From Mesorhizobium sp. B2-7-1 (GTDB lineage Bacteria; Pseudomonadota; Alphaproteobacteria; Rhizobiales; Rhizobiaceae): a stretch of DNA of 64,000 bases. The stretch is taken from contig NZ_VFUA01000005.1 of the NCBI RefSeq assembly GCF_006440735.1, forward strand, positions 62,001 to 126,000. The letters run 5' to 3'. Positions 43,940-55,054 of the stretch are shown piece by piece (within the stretch, counting starts at the first letter, position 1; each line of letters begins with the position of its first letter). The notes below the pieces were generated by a model that searched no databases, had not been told where the DNA came from, and saw only the letters and a program-made list of their open reading frames with translations. The position numbers and the translations under genes are program-made.

Positions 43940-44707
43940 TCATCGCGCCAGCCAGCCGCCATCGACCGGCATCACCGTGCCATGCATATAGTCCGATGCC
44001 CGCGCGAGTAGGAACACCGCCACGTCGCCTATATCCTCCGTCCGGCCCCAGCGCGCCGCCGGGATGCGCCCGAGGATGGCGGCGCTTCGATCGGGGTCGG
44101 CGCGCAGCGCTTCGGTGTTATTGGTCTCGATATAGCCCGGCGCGATGCCGTTGACGTTGATGCCTTTGGCCGCCCACTCGCAGGCGAGCAGCCTCGTGAG
44201 GCCGAGCACGCCGTGCTTCGAGGCGGTATAGGAAGCAACGCGGATGCCGCCCTGGAAGCTCAGCACCGAGGCGATGTTGACGATCTTGCCGCGCCGTCCC
44301 GGCTCCGCAAGCACGCGCCTTGCAAAACCCTGGCAGAGGCGAAAGACCGTCTTCAAATTGACGTCCATCACCTCGTCCCAATCGGCTTCGGTAAGATCGA
44401 CCGCATCGGCGCGCCGGATGATGCCGGCATTGTTGACGAGGCCGTCGAGCGGGCCGCTCTCCTCCCAGACCCGGTCGAGCAAGACGGCGGCCTCGGCCGG
44501 ATCGCCAAGATCGACTTTCACCGCTTCGAAACTGCCGCCCGCGGCGGCGACCTTCCCTACCGTATCGTCCATCGCCGAACGGCCGACGCCGACGACCAGG
44601 CCGCCGGCGCGCGCGATCGACACGGCGATGCCCTGGCCGATACCGGTGTTGGCGCCGGTGACCAGGATGCGCTTGCCCGTCAGGCTGAAGGCGGAAAGAT
44701 CGCTCAA
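43940..44707 (-). CDS. kduD: SDR oxidoreductase, 2-deoxy-D-gluconate 3-dehydrogenase type
   Basis: NAD(P)-dependent dehydrogenase of 255 residues: TGANTGIGQGIA near residue 17, NNAGIIRRADAVDLTEADWDEVMDVNLKT, SVLSFQGGIRVASYTASKHG (catalytic Tyr and Lys) and GIAPGYIETNNTEALRADPDR, a stretch typical of KduD. KduD reduces 2,5-diketo-3-deoxygluconate (5-keto-4-deoxyuronate pathway). I use TTG at 44707 because AGGA is about 6 bases upstream; longer frames lack conservation. Gluconate 5-dehydrogenase is an alternative. Confidence 0.85.
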   Translation of the reverse strand: MSDLSAFSLTGKRILVTGANTGIGQGIAVSIARAGGLVVGVGRSAMDDTVGKVAAAGGSFEAVKVDLGDPAEAAVLLDRVWEESGPLDGLVNNAGIIRRADAVDLTEADWDEVMDVNLKTVFRLCQGFARRVLAEPGRRGKIVNIASVLSFQGGIRVASYTASKHGVLGLTRLLACEWAAKGINVNGIAPGYIETNNTEALRADPDRSAAILGRIPAARWGRTEDIGDVAVFLLARASDYMHGTVMPVDGGWLAR

Positions 44708-44774
44708 GCTTGTCCTGCCTTTCGCTTGCCGCCGATCGAAGGATCGGTCGTTCCGCGAATGTGACGGCGCGGCT

Positions 44775-46184
44775 TCACAGGCGATAGGCCTTCTTGGCAA
44801 GTGCGTAGGCCAACTCCCTGGCCAGTTCATGCGCCTCGTCCTCGCGCAGTCGGTGCTCGGCGATCAGCCGCGCCAGGAAGGCGCAGTCGACGCGGCGCGC
44901 GACGTCGTGGCGTGCCGGGATCGACGGAAAGGCGCGCGTGTCGTCATTGAAGCCGACGGTGTTGTAGAAGCCGGCCGTCTCGGTGGTCATCTCACGGAAG
45001 CGGCGCATGCCTTCCGGGCTGTCGTGGAACCACCAGGCCGGACCGAGCTTCAGCGCCGGATAGACGCCGGCGAGCGGCGCCAGCTCGCGCGCATAGCTCG
45101 TCTCGTCGAGCGTGAACAGGATGATCGTGAGGTCGCGCTCCAGGCCGACGCAGTCGAGCAGCGGCTTCAGCGCCGTCACATAATCGGTCTTGGTCGGGAT
45201 ATCGAAGCCCTTGTCGCGGCCGAATTTCTGGAAAACAGAAGGCGAATGATTGCGCCATGAGCCCGGGTGGATCTGCATCACCAAGGCATCGTCCCGGCTC
45301 ATCTTGGCCATCTCGGTCAGCATCTGCGCCCGGAACAGCCGCCGCTCGCGCTCGTCGTCGGAGCCGCGGCGGATGCGGTCGAACAACTCCTGCGCCGCCG
45401 CGCCGGAAAGGTTGGCGGTCTCGGCCGTCGGGTGGCCATGGTCGGACGAGGTCGCGCCGAATTCCTTGAAATAAGCGCGGCGGCGGCGATGCGCATCGAG
45501 ATAACCCGTCCAGGTGCCGGTATCGCATCCGGTGATTTCGCCGAGCCGATCGAGGTTGGCCGAGAACCCTTCGAAATCGGGATCGACCACCGCATCCGGC
45601 CGATAGGCGGTGACGACGCGGCCGTTCCAGCCGCTGTCGCGGATCATCCGGTGCCATCTGAGGTCGTCGAGCGCGCCCTCGGTCGTGGCGATCACCTCGA
45701 TGTTGAAGCGTTCGAACAACGCGCGCGGGCGATAGTCGTCGCGTTGCAGCAGCGTGGCGATCGTATCGTAGCAGCGGTCGGCGCTGGCAACGGTGAGCGG
45801 CTCCTCGATGCCGAACAGATGCTCGAACACGTGGTCGAGCCAGAGCCGCGTCGGCGTGCCGCGGAAGAGATGGTAATGCTCGGCGAAGCGCCGCCAGATC
45901 ACCCGGCCGTCCGTCTCGACCGGCGCGCCGTCCAGCGTCGGCACGCCGAGTTCTTCCAGCCGCACGCCCTGGCTGAACAGCATGCGGAAAATGTAATGAT
46001 CCGGCACGATGAGCAGTTGCGCGGGGTCCGGAAACGGCTCGTTGAGCGCATACCAGCGCGGGTCGGTATGACCGTGCGGGCTGACGATGGGCAGGTCCTT
46101 CACGCCGGCGTAAAGGGCGCGGGCCAATGCGCGCGAACTCGCCTCGGGCGGAAACAGCAGATCGGGATCGGTCGGCGCGATCAT
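44775..46184 (-). CDS. uxaC: Glucuronate isomerase (uronate isomerase)
   Basis: Converts D-glucuronate to D-fructuronate and D-galacturonate to D-tagaturonate. The 469-residue protein of the amidohydrolase superfamily has IVSPHGHTDPRWYA (metal-binding His pair), WLDHVFEHLFGI, and WWFHDSPEGMRRFREMT with FNDDTRAFPSIPARHDVARR near the C-terminus. The ATG at 46182-46184 is the family start; the nearest GGAGGAG is 12 bases upstream. It is divergent from the fructuronate reductase gene across 273 bases and is followed leftward by the kduD-like and cupin genes. Confidence 0.95.
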   Translation of the reverse strand: MIAPTDPDLLFPPEASSRALARALYAGVKDLPIVSPHGHTDPRWYALNEPFPDPAQLLIVPDHYIFRMLFSQGVRLEELGVPTLDGAPVETDGRVIWRRFAEHYHLFRGTPTRLWLDHVFEHLFGIEEPLTVASADRCYDTIATLLQRDDYRPRALFERFNIEVIATTEGALDDLRWHRMIRDSGWNGRVVTAYRPDAVVDPDFEGFSANLDRLGEITGCDTGTWTGYLDAHRRRRAYFKEFGATSSDHGHPTAETANLSGAAAQELFDRIRRGSDDERERRLFRAQMLTEMAKMSRDDALVMQIHPGSWRNHSPSVFQKFGRDKGFDIPTKTDYVTALKPLLDCVGLERDLTIILFTLDETSYARELAPLAGVYPALKLGPAWWFHDSPEGMRRFREMTTETAGFYNTVGFNDDTRAFPSIPARHDVARRVDCAFLARLIAEHRLREDEAHELARELAYALAKKAYRL

Positions 46185-46457
46185 CGAATAAAGCGGCTCC
46201 TCCAATGCATGTCGCCCGGAAGTGCGCAGCCGTCCCGGGGCAACGACATGCATCGGTAAAAACACCTGAAGCGCCCCGCCGAAATCCATTTCAGCGCAAC
46301 GCGTTTCAGGGTCGGTATCGGTACGGCCCGGCAGGAATGATGTCAACGCGACGGGCTTATACCGGTCAGCTTGCCGCGGCCGGCAACAGGTGCTACGCCG
46401 GCCATGCCTGAGCGCAGGGGACATCGCCATGCAGAATTGTTCGCCCGATTTGGTGCC

Positions 46458-47954
46458 ATGACCCGCGACCGCCTTTCCGACAAGACGCTGAAGTCTCTTC
46501 CGAGCAACGTTTCGGTTCCGGCCTATGATCGCGCCGGTATCACCCCTGGCATCGTCCATCTCGGCGTCGGCGCCTTTCATCGCGCCCACCAGGCGGCCTA
46601 TGTCGACGCCTGCCTGGCAAACGGCGAGAGCGATTGGGGCATCATCGGCGTCTCGCTGCGCAGCCCCGACACGCGCGACGCGCTCAAGCCGCAGGACGGG
46701 CTCTACACGCTGGCAATCAGGGACAGCGCCGGCGAGCAGCTGCAGGTCATCGGCTCGATCCAGTCCCTGCTCGTCGCCCCGGAGGACCCTGGCGCGGTGC
46801 TCGCCGCGCTCACCGACCCGCGCGCCCGCATCGTCACGCTGACCATCACCGAAAAGGCTTATCTCAGGGCAGCCGATGGCGCGCTCGACAGCGCCCATCC
46901 CGACATTGTCCACGATCTCGCCAACCCCGGATCGCCGAAGACGGCGCATGGCTTTCTCGCCGAGTCGCTGGCGCGCCGTCGCGTCGCCGGCACGCCGCCC
47001 TTCACCGTGCTCTGCTGCGACAACCTGCCGGCCAACGGCGCCACGCTGCACCGGCTGCTGATCGAGTTCGCGAAGCTCCGAGATGCCGACCTCGCGCGCC
47101 ATGTCGCCGACGAAGTCGCCTTCCCGTCGAGCATGGTCGACCGCATCGTGCCGGCTACCACCGATGCCGACCGGCTGCGCATCGCTGACGAGCTCGGCCT
47201 CGAGGACTCCTGGCCGGTGATGACCGAGCCGTTCCGGCAATGGGTGATCGAGGACCACTTTCCCGCCGGGCGGCCGGCCTGGGAGAAATTCGGCGTCACC
47301 ATGGTCGAGGATGTGCGGCCGTTCGAGGACATGAAGCTGAGGCTGCTCAACGGCGCGCATTCCGGCATCGCCTATCTCGGCCTGCTCAGCGGCCACGCCA
47401 CCGTCGACCGCGCCTTTGCCGATCCGTCGATCCGGCAGTTCGTGGACTGGCTTTGGGCCGAGGCCATTCCAACGCTGCCGCGGGATGCCGGGCTCGACCC
47501 GATCCCCTATACGGCCGAGCTCGCCGTGCGCTTTTCCAATACCGCGCTCGCCCACCGCACCGCGCAGATCGCCAATGACGGCAGCCAGAAACTGCCGCAA
47601 CGCATCGTCGCTTCCGCGCTTGCAAGGCTCGAGGCGGGTCTGCTGCCGGAACACCTGTCGCTGGTCGTTGCCGCCTGGATCGCCGCATGCGCCGCACGCG
47701 GCGGGACTTTGCCCGAGGGCCATTTCACCGATCCGCTCGATGCCGCCCTTAACGACCTGTTCGGCCGCAATCTGGCGACGGCAACCATGGCCGAGGCCGT
47801 GTTCGACCTCGCCGGCTTTGCCAAAGGCCACGCGGAACGCGAGCGGTTGATCGAGTTTGTCGCCACGCATCTGGTCCATTTCAAGCAGGGCGGTCCGAAG
47901 CTGGCCTTTGCCGCGCTCGGCATCGGCAACGAACCTCCCAGGCTCACCGAGTAG
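46458..47954 (+). CDS. uxuB: Mannitol dehydrogenase family oxidoreductase, probably fructuronate reductase
   Basis: Long-chain polyol dehydrogenase of 498 residues. The N-terminal Rossmann part includes GIVHLGVGAFHRAHQAAYVD, and the catalytic region VEDVRPFEDMKLRLLNGAHSGIAYLG contains the Lys-Asn-His set. Adjacent to uxaC it most likely reduces D-fructuronate to D-mannonate; mannitol 2-dehydrogenase is the main alternative from sequence alone. The ATG at 46458 is family-consistent. Its TAG directly abuts the stop of lepB. Mannonate dehydratase (uxuA) is not in the window. Confidence 0.88.
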   Translation: MTRDRLSDKTLKSLPSNVSVPAYDRAGITPGIVHLGVGAFHRAHQAAYVDACLANGESDWGIIGVSLRSPDTRDALKPQDGLYTLAIRDSAGEQLQVIGSIQSLLVAPEDPGAVLAALTDPRARIVTLTITEKAYLRAADGALDSAHPDIVHDLANPGSPKTAHGFLAESLARRRVAGTPPFTVLCCDNLPANGATLHRLLIEFAKLRDADLARHVADEVAFPSSMVDRIVPATTDADRLRIADELGLEDSWPVMTEPFRQWVIEDHFPAGRPAWEKFGVTMVEDVRPFEDMKLRLLNGAHSGIAYLGLLSGHATVDRAFADPSIRQFVDWLWAEAIPTLPRDAGLDPIPYTAELAVRFSNTALAHRTAQIANDGSQKLPQRIVASALARLEAGLLPEHLSLVVAAWIAACAARGGTLPEGHFTDPLDAALNDLFGRNLATATMAEAVFDLAGFAKGHAERERLIEFVATHLVHFKQGGPKLAFAALGIGNEPPRLTE

Positions 47955-48917
47955 CTAGTTATCCGCCGGCCCGTTCACGACCTGCCGCGCGGCATAGTCG
48001 TTCCCGTTAGCGTTCCAGAACAGGCGCACCGCCTTGCCGACGAGATTTTCGTAAGGCACCGTGCCCATGGTGAAACGGCTGTCGGCGGAATTGTCGCGGT
48101 TGTCGCCGAGCATGAAATATTCTCCCGCCGGCACGGTGATTTCCGGCGTGTTGTCGCCGACCGAGGTCACATCGTAGTCTATCACCAGATAGGTGACGCC
48201 TTCCGGCAGCGTTTCGCGCTGCAGCCGTGCCGAGCGTATCTCTTGTGTCGAATAGTCGCCGAGATCCTCGAGCTTGACGGCGACGCGGTTGATGTAGAGC
48301 CGCCCGTCGATCATCTGGACCCGGTCTCCAGGCATGCCGACGATGCGCTTGACATAATCCGTGTCAGGATCGCTGCGCGGCCTGAACACCACCACATCCC
48401 CCCGTCTCGGCGGGCTGCCGAGAACCCGGCCTTCGACTGGCAACAGCCCGAAGGGAGCGCTGTAGTGGCCATAGCCATAGGCGTATTTGGAAGCGAAGAA
48501 ATAGTCGCCCAGCTGAAGCGTCGGCTCCATGCTGGCGGACGGCATCGAGAAGGGCTGGAACAGGAATGTGCGGATCGCGAGCGCCGCGCCATAGGACGTG
48601 AGAACGACCAGGACCAGCACCCAGAGCCCATGCGCGTACCATTTGTCGGGCCTGAAACGTCGGGCGAATGGAACGACGATCAGCGCCGACAAAACCGCAA
48701 GACCGGGTCCTGCGAAGCCGGTAAGCCAGGCAAGGTTGGCGCTGGGCAGGACCGGCAGCCCGACATAGCAGACGGCGATCGATGCCAAGCTTACGACGAT
48801 CAGCCAGATGATCGCGGCACGGCCCGCGCCGATCCACAGGAAGCCGCCGAACCGTCCGCCGAACAGCGACACCAGCGCTGTCGACCATCTCGATCGCGGG
48901 CCTGTTTCTGCGGACAT
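47955..48917 (-). CDS. lepB: Signal peptidase I
   Basis: Inner-membrane protease that removes signal peptides of secreted proteins. The 320-residue protein has three hydrophobic segments in the first 110 residues, then the catalytic Ser in PSASMEPTLQLGDYFF (about residue 117), the catalytic Lys in DTDYVKRIVGMPGDRV (about 192) and the box EYFMLGDNRDNSADSR. The long membrane N-terminus is more than the two segments of E. coli LepB. ATG at 48915-48917 is used; a longer alternative start adds six residues. Rhizobia often have more than one LepB. Confidence 0.94.
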   Translation of the reverse strand: MSAETGPRSRWSTALVSLFGGRFGGFLWIGAGRAAIIWLIVVSLASIAVCYVGLPVLPSANLAWLTGFAGPGLAVLSALIVVPFARRFRPDKWYAHGLWVLVLVVLTSYGAALAIRTFLFQPFSMPSASMEPTLQLGDYFFASKYAYGYGHYSAPFGLLPVEGRVLGSPPRRGDVVVFRPRSDPDTDYVKRIVGMPGDRVQMIDGRLYINRVAVKLEDLGDYSTQEIRSARLQRETLPEGVTYLVIDYDVTSVGDNTPEITVPAGEYFMLGDNRDNSADSRFTMGTVPYENLVGKAVRLFWNANGNDYAARQVVNGPADN

Positions 48918-48928
48918 CCGTCGCCCCC

Positions 48929-49032
48929 AGAGCAATCCCAGGAAAAGTGCAAAGCGGTTTTCCGCCGGGGATTGCGTCCAAACAAAGAGAAAAAGCGGCT
49001 AGTCGTTTCCGTGAAACGGCAAGACGCTCTGA
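48929..49032. repeat. Family B dispersed repeat upstream of lepB
   Basis: Begins AGAGCAATCCCAGGAAAAGT, contains GGGGATTGCGTCCAAACAAA and GTCGTTTCCGTGAAACGGC, ends GACGCTCTG. It is the most diverged of the four copies. It lies between the lepB start and the terminator of the ATP synthase operon, so lepB would be transcribed from a promoter within or next to it. Confidence 0.85.
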
Positions 49033-49062
49033 CGAAGCAGGCGGGACTGTCCAACAAACGAA

Positions 49063-49085
49063 AAAGCGGGGCAAGGCCCCGCTTT
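49063..49085 (-). terminator. Rho-independent terminator of the ATP synthase operon
   Basis: AAAGCGGGGC, loop, GCCCCGCTTT forms a perfect 10-bp stem, followed on the minus strand by TTCGTTTG after a TTTTT end. It lies 45 bases after atpC and should end the atpHAGDC transcript. Confidence 0.88.
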
Positions 49086-49129
49086 CGATATCACGTCCGA
49101 GACGGATCGATTGTCGCCCTAAGCAGGCG

Positions 49130-49537
49130 TCAGGCCGGGATCAGCGCGCCTTCCAGCGTGGTGAGCTGGCTGAGGAACTGCTCGGCGCGGCTGCGCGCCA
49201 CGTCGTCCTTGGCGTCGGCGGCGTCTTCCTTGGCGTCCTGGATGCGACGTGCAAGGTCCGCGCGGTCGATGTCGTTCACATGCACGGCCGATTCAGCAAG
49301 CAACGTGCAGCCGGACGGCAGGATGTCGGCGAAACCGCCGAACACGACGTAGCGGTCCTCCTTGCCGGAAGCGGCCTTGATCGTAACGACGCCGGGCTTG
49401 ATCGTCGTCATGACCGGCGCGTGCTGCGCCATCACCGTCATCTCGCCTTCGGCGCCCGGAATGACGACGGACTCGACCTGCTCGGAAACGAGCAGCCGTT
49501 CCGGCGAGACCAGTTCGAACTTGAAAGCTTCAGCCAT
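49130..49537 (-). CDS. atpC: F0F1 ATP synthase subunit epsilon
   Basis: Central-stalk subunit of the F1 sector, which also inhibits ATP hydrolysis. The 135-residue protein starts MAEAFKFELVSPERLLVSEQVESVVIPGAEGEM and ends with a helical hairpin (ADLARRIQDAKEDAADAKDDVARSRAEQFLSQL). I use ATG 49537; TTG 49543 would add two residues. No Shine-Dalgarno sequence is seen: the sequence upstream belongs to an AGTAG-type repeat region (49547-49644). It is last in the operon, with a terminator following. Confidence 0.96.
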   Translation of the reverse strand: MAEAFKFELVSPERLLVSEQVESVVIPGAEGEMTVMAQHAPVMTTIKPGVVTIKAASGKEDRYVVFGGFADILPSGCTLLAESAVHVNDIDRADLARRIQDAKEDAADAKDDVARSRAEQFLSQLTTLEGALIPA

Positions 49538-49546
49538 GATCAAATT

Positions 49547-49644
49547 AGTGAGTAGGCAGTAGGGATTAGTCAGTAGTGACTGGCGTAAAAACGACCCAAG
49601 TCAGACCTGCTATTCCCTACTCACTACCGACTACTCCCTATTCT
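49547..49644. repeat. Degenerate AGTAG-type inverted and direct repeats between atpD and atpC
   Basis: The left part reads AGTGAGTAGGCAGTAGGGAT, the right part CTATTCCCTACTCACTACCG and CTACTCCCTATT. Units of AGTAGGGA and AGTAGTGA recur in both orientations, so the 112-base spacer can fold as an imperfect hairpin. It displaces any ribosome-binding site of atpC. Confidence 0.75.
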
Positions 49645-49649
49645 CTTGA

Positions 49650-51251
<1,602 letters not shown>

Positions 51252-51304
51252 CTATCTGTTGCTCACGCTGTCCGCGGCGGGGCCATCGACCCCGCGCGGC
51301 GCGC

Positions 51305-52192
51305 TTAGAGCGCCTCGGCGCCCGAAATGATTTCGATCAGTTCCTTGGTGATCTGCGCCTGCCGCTGGCGGTTGTAGGTGATCGACAGCTTGTTGATCAT
51401 GTCGCCGGCGTTGCGCGTCGCATTGTCCATCGCGCTCATCTTGGCGCCCATCTCGCCGGCCGCGTTTTCAAGCAGCGCCCGGAAGATCTGCACGGCGATG
51501 TTGCGCGGGATGAGGTCGGAGAGGATCTCGCCCGGCTCCGGCTCGTATTCGTACACCGCGTTGCCGCCATTGGCCGTCTCGGGCGCAGTCGCCGCCGCGG
51601 CCGCCGCTGGGATGACCTGCTGCGCCGTCGGGATCTGGCTGATCACCGACTTGAACTGCGAATAGAACAGCGTGCAGACGTCGAAGCCATCCTGGTGGAA
51701 CAGGTGGATGATCTTGCGCGCGATGGCATCGGCATTGACGAAGCCGAGCGTCTTGACCTCACGCAGGTCGACACGCTCGAGGATCATCGAGCCGTAGTCG
51801 CGGCGCAGGATGTCGAAACCCTTCTTGCCGACGCAGATGATCTTGACCTGCTTGCCGTCGGCGAGAAGCCGGCGGATATGGTCGCGGGCAAGGCGCGCGA
51901 TCTGCGAGTTGAAGCCGCCGCAAAGGCCGCGCTCGGCGGTGCAGACGATGAGCAGATGCACGTCGTCCTTGCCGGTGCCGGTCATCAGCGCCGGTGCATC
52001 GCCGCCGCCGCCGATCGCCTGGGTGATGTTGGCCAGAACCGCGCCCATGCGCTCGGAATAGGGACGTGCCGCTTCCGCCGCTTCCTGCGCGCGACGCAGC
52101 TTCGCCGCGGCGACCATCTGCATCGCCTTGGTGATCTTCTGCGTCGCCTTGACCGAGGCGATACGGTTACGAAGGTCTTTTAACGAAGCCAT
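51305..52192 (-). CDS. atpG: F0F1 ATP synthase subunit gamma
   Basis: Rotor subunit of F1, 295 residues. Starts [37 protein letters not shown], has [16 protein letters not shown] near residue 90, and ends in a helix with [30 protein letters not shown]. All family segments are intact. It starts 29 bases after atpA. Confidence 0.97.
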   Translation of the reverse strand: MASLKDLRNRIASVKATQKITKAMQMVAAAKLRRAQEAAEAARPYSERMGAVLANITQAIGGGGDAPALMTGTGKDDVHLLIVCTAERGLCGGFNSQIARLARDHIRRLLADGKQVKIICVGKKGFDILRRDYGSMILERVDLREVKTLGFVNADAIARKIIHLFHQDGFDVCTLFYSQFKSVISQIPTAQQVIPAAAAAATAPETANGGNAVYEYEPEPGEILSDLIPRNIAVQIFRALLENAAGEMGAKMSAMDNATRNAGDMINKLSITYNRQRQAQITKELIEIISGAEAL

Positions 52193-52221
52193 GCTTCAAA
52201 CCCGATCCCGTCCGGCTTCGT

Positions 52222-53751
52222 TCAAGCGAAGGTCTTTGCGAAGGCGTCGATTTCCGCCTTCAGCTTGGCGCGCAGGTCGTCGGACAGCGCCTTCTCCTTG
52301 CGGATGCCGTCGAGCACGTCCTTGCCGGCCGAGCGCATGTGGCTGAGCAGGCCGTGCTCGAACTTGCCGACCTGATTGAGCGGCAGCTTGTCGAGATAAC
52401 CGTTGACGCCGGCGAAGATCACCGCGACCTGCTCTTCGGTCTTGAGCGGCGAGAACTGCGGCTGCTTAAGCAGCTCGGTCAGGCGCGAGCCGCGGTTGAG
52501 CAGACGCTGCGTGGCGGCATCAAGGTCCGAGCCGAACTGCGCGAAGGCCGCCATTTCGCGGTACTGCGCCAGCTCGCCCTTGATCGAGCCGGCGACCTGC
52601 TTCATCGCCTTGATCTGCGCCGACGAGCCGACGCGCGACACCGACAGGCCGACGTTCACCGCCGGGCGGATGCCCTGGAAGAACAGGTTGGTCTCGAGGA
52701 AGATCTGGCCGTCGGTGATCGAGATGACGTTGGTCGGGATGTAGGCCGACACGTCGTTGGCCTGCGTCTCGATGATCGGCAGCGCGGTCAGCGAACCATT
52801 GCCATTGTCGTCGTTGAGCTTGGCGGCGCGCTCCAGGAGGCGCGAGTGCAAATAGAAGACGTCGCCCGGATAGGCTTCGCGGCCCGGCGGGCGGCGCAGC
52901 AAGAGCGACATCTGGCGATAGGCGACGGCCTGCTTCGACAGATCGTCATAGCTGATCAGCGCATGCATGCCGTTGTCGCGGAAATATTCGCCCATCGTGC
53001 ACGCCGTGAACGGCGCCAGGAACTGCATCGGCGCCGGGTCGGACGCGGTGGCCGCGACGATGATCGAATATTCGAGCGCGCCACGCTCTTCGAGTACCTT
53101 CACGAACTGCGCCACGGTCGAGCGCTTCTGGCCGACGGCGACGTAGACGCAGTAGAGCTTTTCCTTCTCCGGGCCATTGTCGTGCACGGACTTCTGGTTG
53201 AGCATCGTGTCGAGGATGATGGCGGTCTTGCCGGTCTGGCGGTCGCCGATGACCAGCTCGCGCTGGCCGCGACCGACCGGGATCAGCGCATCGATGGCCT
53301 TGAGGCCGGTCGACATCGGCTCGTTCACCGACTTGCGCGGAATGATGCCGGGCGCCTTGACGTCGACGCGCTTGCGCTCGGTCGCCTTGATCGGACCCTT
53401 GCCGTCGATCGGGTTGCCCAGCGCGTCGACAACGCGGCCGAGCAGACCCATGCCGACAGGCGCGTCGACGATGGCGCCGGTGCGCTTGACGGTATCGCCT
53501 TCCTTGATGTCGCGGTCGTTGCCGAAGATGACGACGCCGACATTGTCGGCTTCGAGGTTGAGCGCCATGCCGCGGATGCCGCCGGGGAACTCGACCATCT
53601 CGCCGGCCTGGACATTGTCGAGGCCGTAGACGCGGGCGATGCCGTCACCGACTGACAGAACCTGACCGACTTCGGAGACCTCGGCCTCCTTGCCGAAATT
53701 CTTGATCTGGTCTTTGAGAATTGCGGAAATTTCCGCGGCGCGGATGTCCAT
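52222..53751 (-). CDS. atpA: F0F1 ATP synthase subunit alpha
   Basis: Non-catalytic nucleotide-binding subunit of F1, 509 residues, family length. Key motifs: [10 protein letters not shown], Walker [67 protein letters not shown] and [15 protein letters not shown]. Its ATG overlaps the TGA of atpH by one base (TGATG), so translation is coupled. Confidence 0.98.
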   Translation of the reverse strand: MDIRAAEISAILKDQIKNFGKEAEVSEVGQVLSVGDGIARVYGLDNVQAGEMVEFPGGIRGMALNLEADNVGVVIFGNDRDIKEGDTVKRTGAIVDAPVGMGLLGRVVDALGNPIDGKGPIKATERKRVDVKAPGIIPRKSVNEPMSTGLKAIDALIPVGRGQRELVIGDRQTGKTAIILDTMLNQKSVHDNGPEKEKLYCVYVAVGQKRSTVAQFVKVLEERGALEYSIIVAATASDPAPMQFLAPFTACTMGEYFRDNGMHALISYDDLSKQAVAYRQMSLLLRRPPGREAYPGDVFYLHSRLLERAAKLNDDNGNGSLTALPIIETQANDVSAYIPTNVISITDGQIFLETNLFFQGIRPAVNVGLSVSRVGSSAQIKAMKQVAGSIKGELAQYREMAAFAQFGSDLDAATQRLLNRGSRLTELLKQPQFSPLKTEEQVAVIFAGVNGYLDKLPLNQVGKFEHGLLSHMRSAGKDVLDGIRKEKALSDDLRAKLKAEIDAFAKTFA

Positions 53752-54311
53752 CAGCCGACCTCTTTCAGTGCAAGCTTGAGCGAATTGAGTTTGGTTTTGA
53801 GCGACGTATCGATCTGGCGCGAGCCTATCTTGACGATCAGCCCGCCGAGCAGCGACGGATCGACGGTCATGGCGATGGCCACGTCCTTGCCGGCGATGCC
53901 CTTCAGCGCCGCCTTGAGTTCAGTCTGCTGCGCAGCCGTCAGCGCATGCGCCGAGGTGACCTCGGCCGACGCCTCGCCGCGATGGTCGGCGGCGATCTGG
54001 CGAAACGCCTTGATCATGCCGGGCACCGCGAACAGGCGGCGGTTCCTGGCCACGACGCGCAGGAAATTGCCGACCAGGCCGGTGATCTTGGCCTTGTCGG
54101 CGATGGCGGCGATGGCCTTTGCCTGGTCCTCGCTGGAAAACACCGGGCTGCTGATCAGCCGCGAGAGATCGCCGCTCTCGTTGAGCATTGCCTCGAAGCT
54201 GGTCAGATCGGCCTCGACCTTGGCGATTGAATTGTCCTGCAGCGCGAGCTCGAACAGCGAGCCTGCATAGCGTTCTGCGACAGCTGAGATTGGCGATGAC
54301 GATTGGGCCAC
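53751..54311 (-). CDS. atpH: F0F1 ATP synthase subunit delta
   Basis: Peripheral-stalk subunit linking F1 to the b subunits, 186 residues. The N-terminal helical domain ([24 protein letters not shown]) and C-terminal [29 protein letters not shown] are typical. I take the GTG at 54309-54311 as the start, which gives the usual alphaproteobacterial length; further-upstream starts add a non-conserved basic segment. It is first in the operon; the promoter should lie in the 235 bases upstream. Confidence 0.95.
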   Translation of the reverse strand: MAQSSSPISAVAERYAGSLFELALQDNSIAKVEADLTSFEAMLNESGDLSRLISSPVFSSEDQAKAIAAIADKAKITGLVGNFLRVVARNRRLFAVPGMIKAFRQIAADHRGEASAEVTSAHALTAAQQTELKAALKGIAGKDVAIAMTVDPSLLGGLIVKIGSRQIDTSLKTKLNSLKLALKEVG

Positions 54312-54546
54312 GGACCGTCTTTTCTCTTGTCTGACAGGCCGCAGATTGTTGGCGCGAGCGAAAACTCTGGCTAAATCTTTGACCTTATTACAAATTTTCA
54401 AGCACGGAGATGCGGCTTCCGCTATCCCCTGCCGAAAGTCGATTGCCGTCTAGCACAGGCTTTTTAAGACCGCAATGCATCGTCCGGCATGGTTTTCAGG
54501 CACTTTTGTCGCATCAGGCGGCGAAGGCCAACCTCAACCGCCGAAT

Positions 54547-54942
54547 TCACGGCACGAAGCCGAAGGCAAAGGCCAGCGGCAACGCCGCCAGCGCCAATTC
54601 AACCACGATCGAAACCCAGTTGAAAGGGGTGTTGGCGCCGTCCGACATCATCGACAAAAGCCGGCCGAAGGCAGTGAACAGCCAGGAGAAGCCCAGCGCC
54701 ATGTAGAGCAGCGGCTGCGCCAAAAGGATGCAGCACAGGCTGACGCCGAGATAGAAGCCCGACATGCGGCCGCGTCCCTCGGCGATCGCCGCGGCTTTCT
54801 CCGGCCGCGGCTGCAGGCGCAGCACGCGAAACGCAAGCCCCGGCGCCAGGAACAGGAACAGGCCGAGGGCCAGGGTCACGACGGCGCTCGACCAGGCCAG
54901 CCATTCACCCTGGCTCGCGGGCCACGGAAACGCGAATTCCAT
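54547..54942 (-). CDS. Small membrane protein, DUF4345-like
   Basis: A 131-residue inner-membrane protein with four hydrophobic segments (about 16-38, 62-85, 88-100, 108-128). The pattern EGRGRMSGFYLGVSLCCILLAQPLLYMALGFSWLFTAFGRLLSM followed by NTPFNWVSIVVELALAALPLAFAFG is typical of DUF4345. Function unknown. It stands alone, 235 bases upstream of atpH on the same strand, and may share a transcript with it. Confidence 0.78.
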   Translation of the reverse strand: MEFAFPWPASQGEWLAWSSAVVTLALGLFLFLAPGLAFRVLRLQPRPEKAAAIAEGRGRMSGFYLGVSLCCILLAQPLLYMALGFSWLFTAFGRLLSMMSDGANTPFNWVSIVVELALAALPLAFAFGFVP

Positions 54943-55054
54943 CTTATCCCCTCATAAAGTCTTGTTCTGAAATTGACGGCATTCTAGCCGAGGAAAATCG
55001 GCACGCCAGATGGCGGCCGGCACATTAGAAAAGACGCATCAGGAGAGCGGCCGA

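Noticed and set aside
46185..47879. Extension of the uxaC frame across uxuB to give 1034 codons
   Set aside because: Only the part up to 46184 is homologous to uronate isomerase; the rest is antisense to uxuB.
49547..49644. Short repeated units resembling a CRISPR array
   Set aside because: Units are 7-8 bases, degenerate and in both orientations, without regular spacers or cas genes.
54312..54546. Sigma-70 promoter for the atp operon (TTGAAA near 54400 on the minus strand)
   Set aside because: A CTTGAAAATTTGTAATAAGG stretch is AT-rich but gives no good -10 box at normal spacing; too weak to list.
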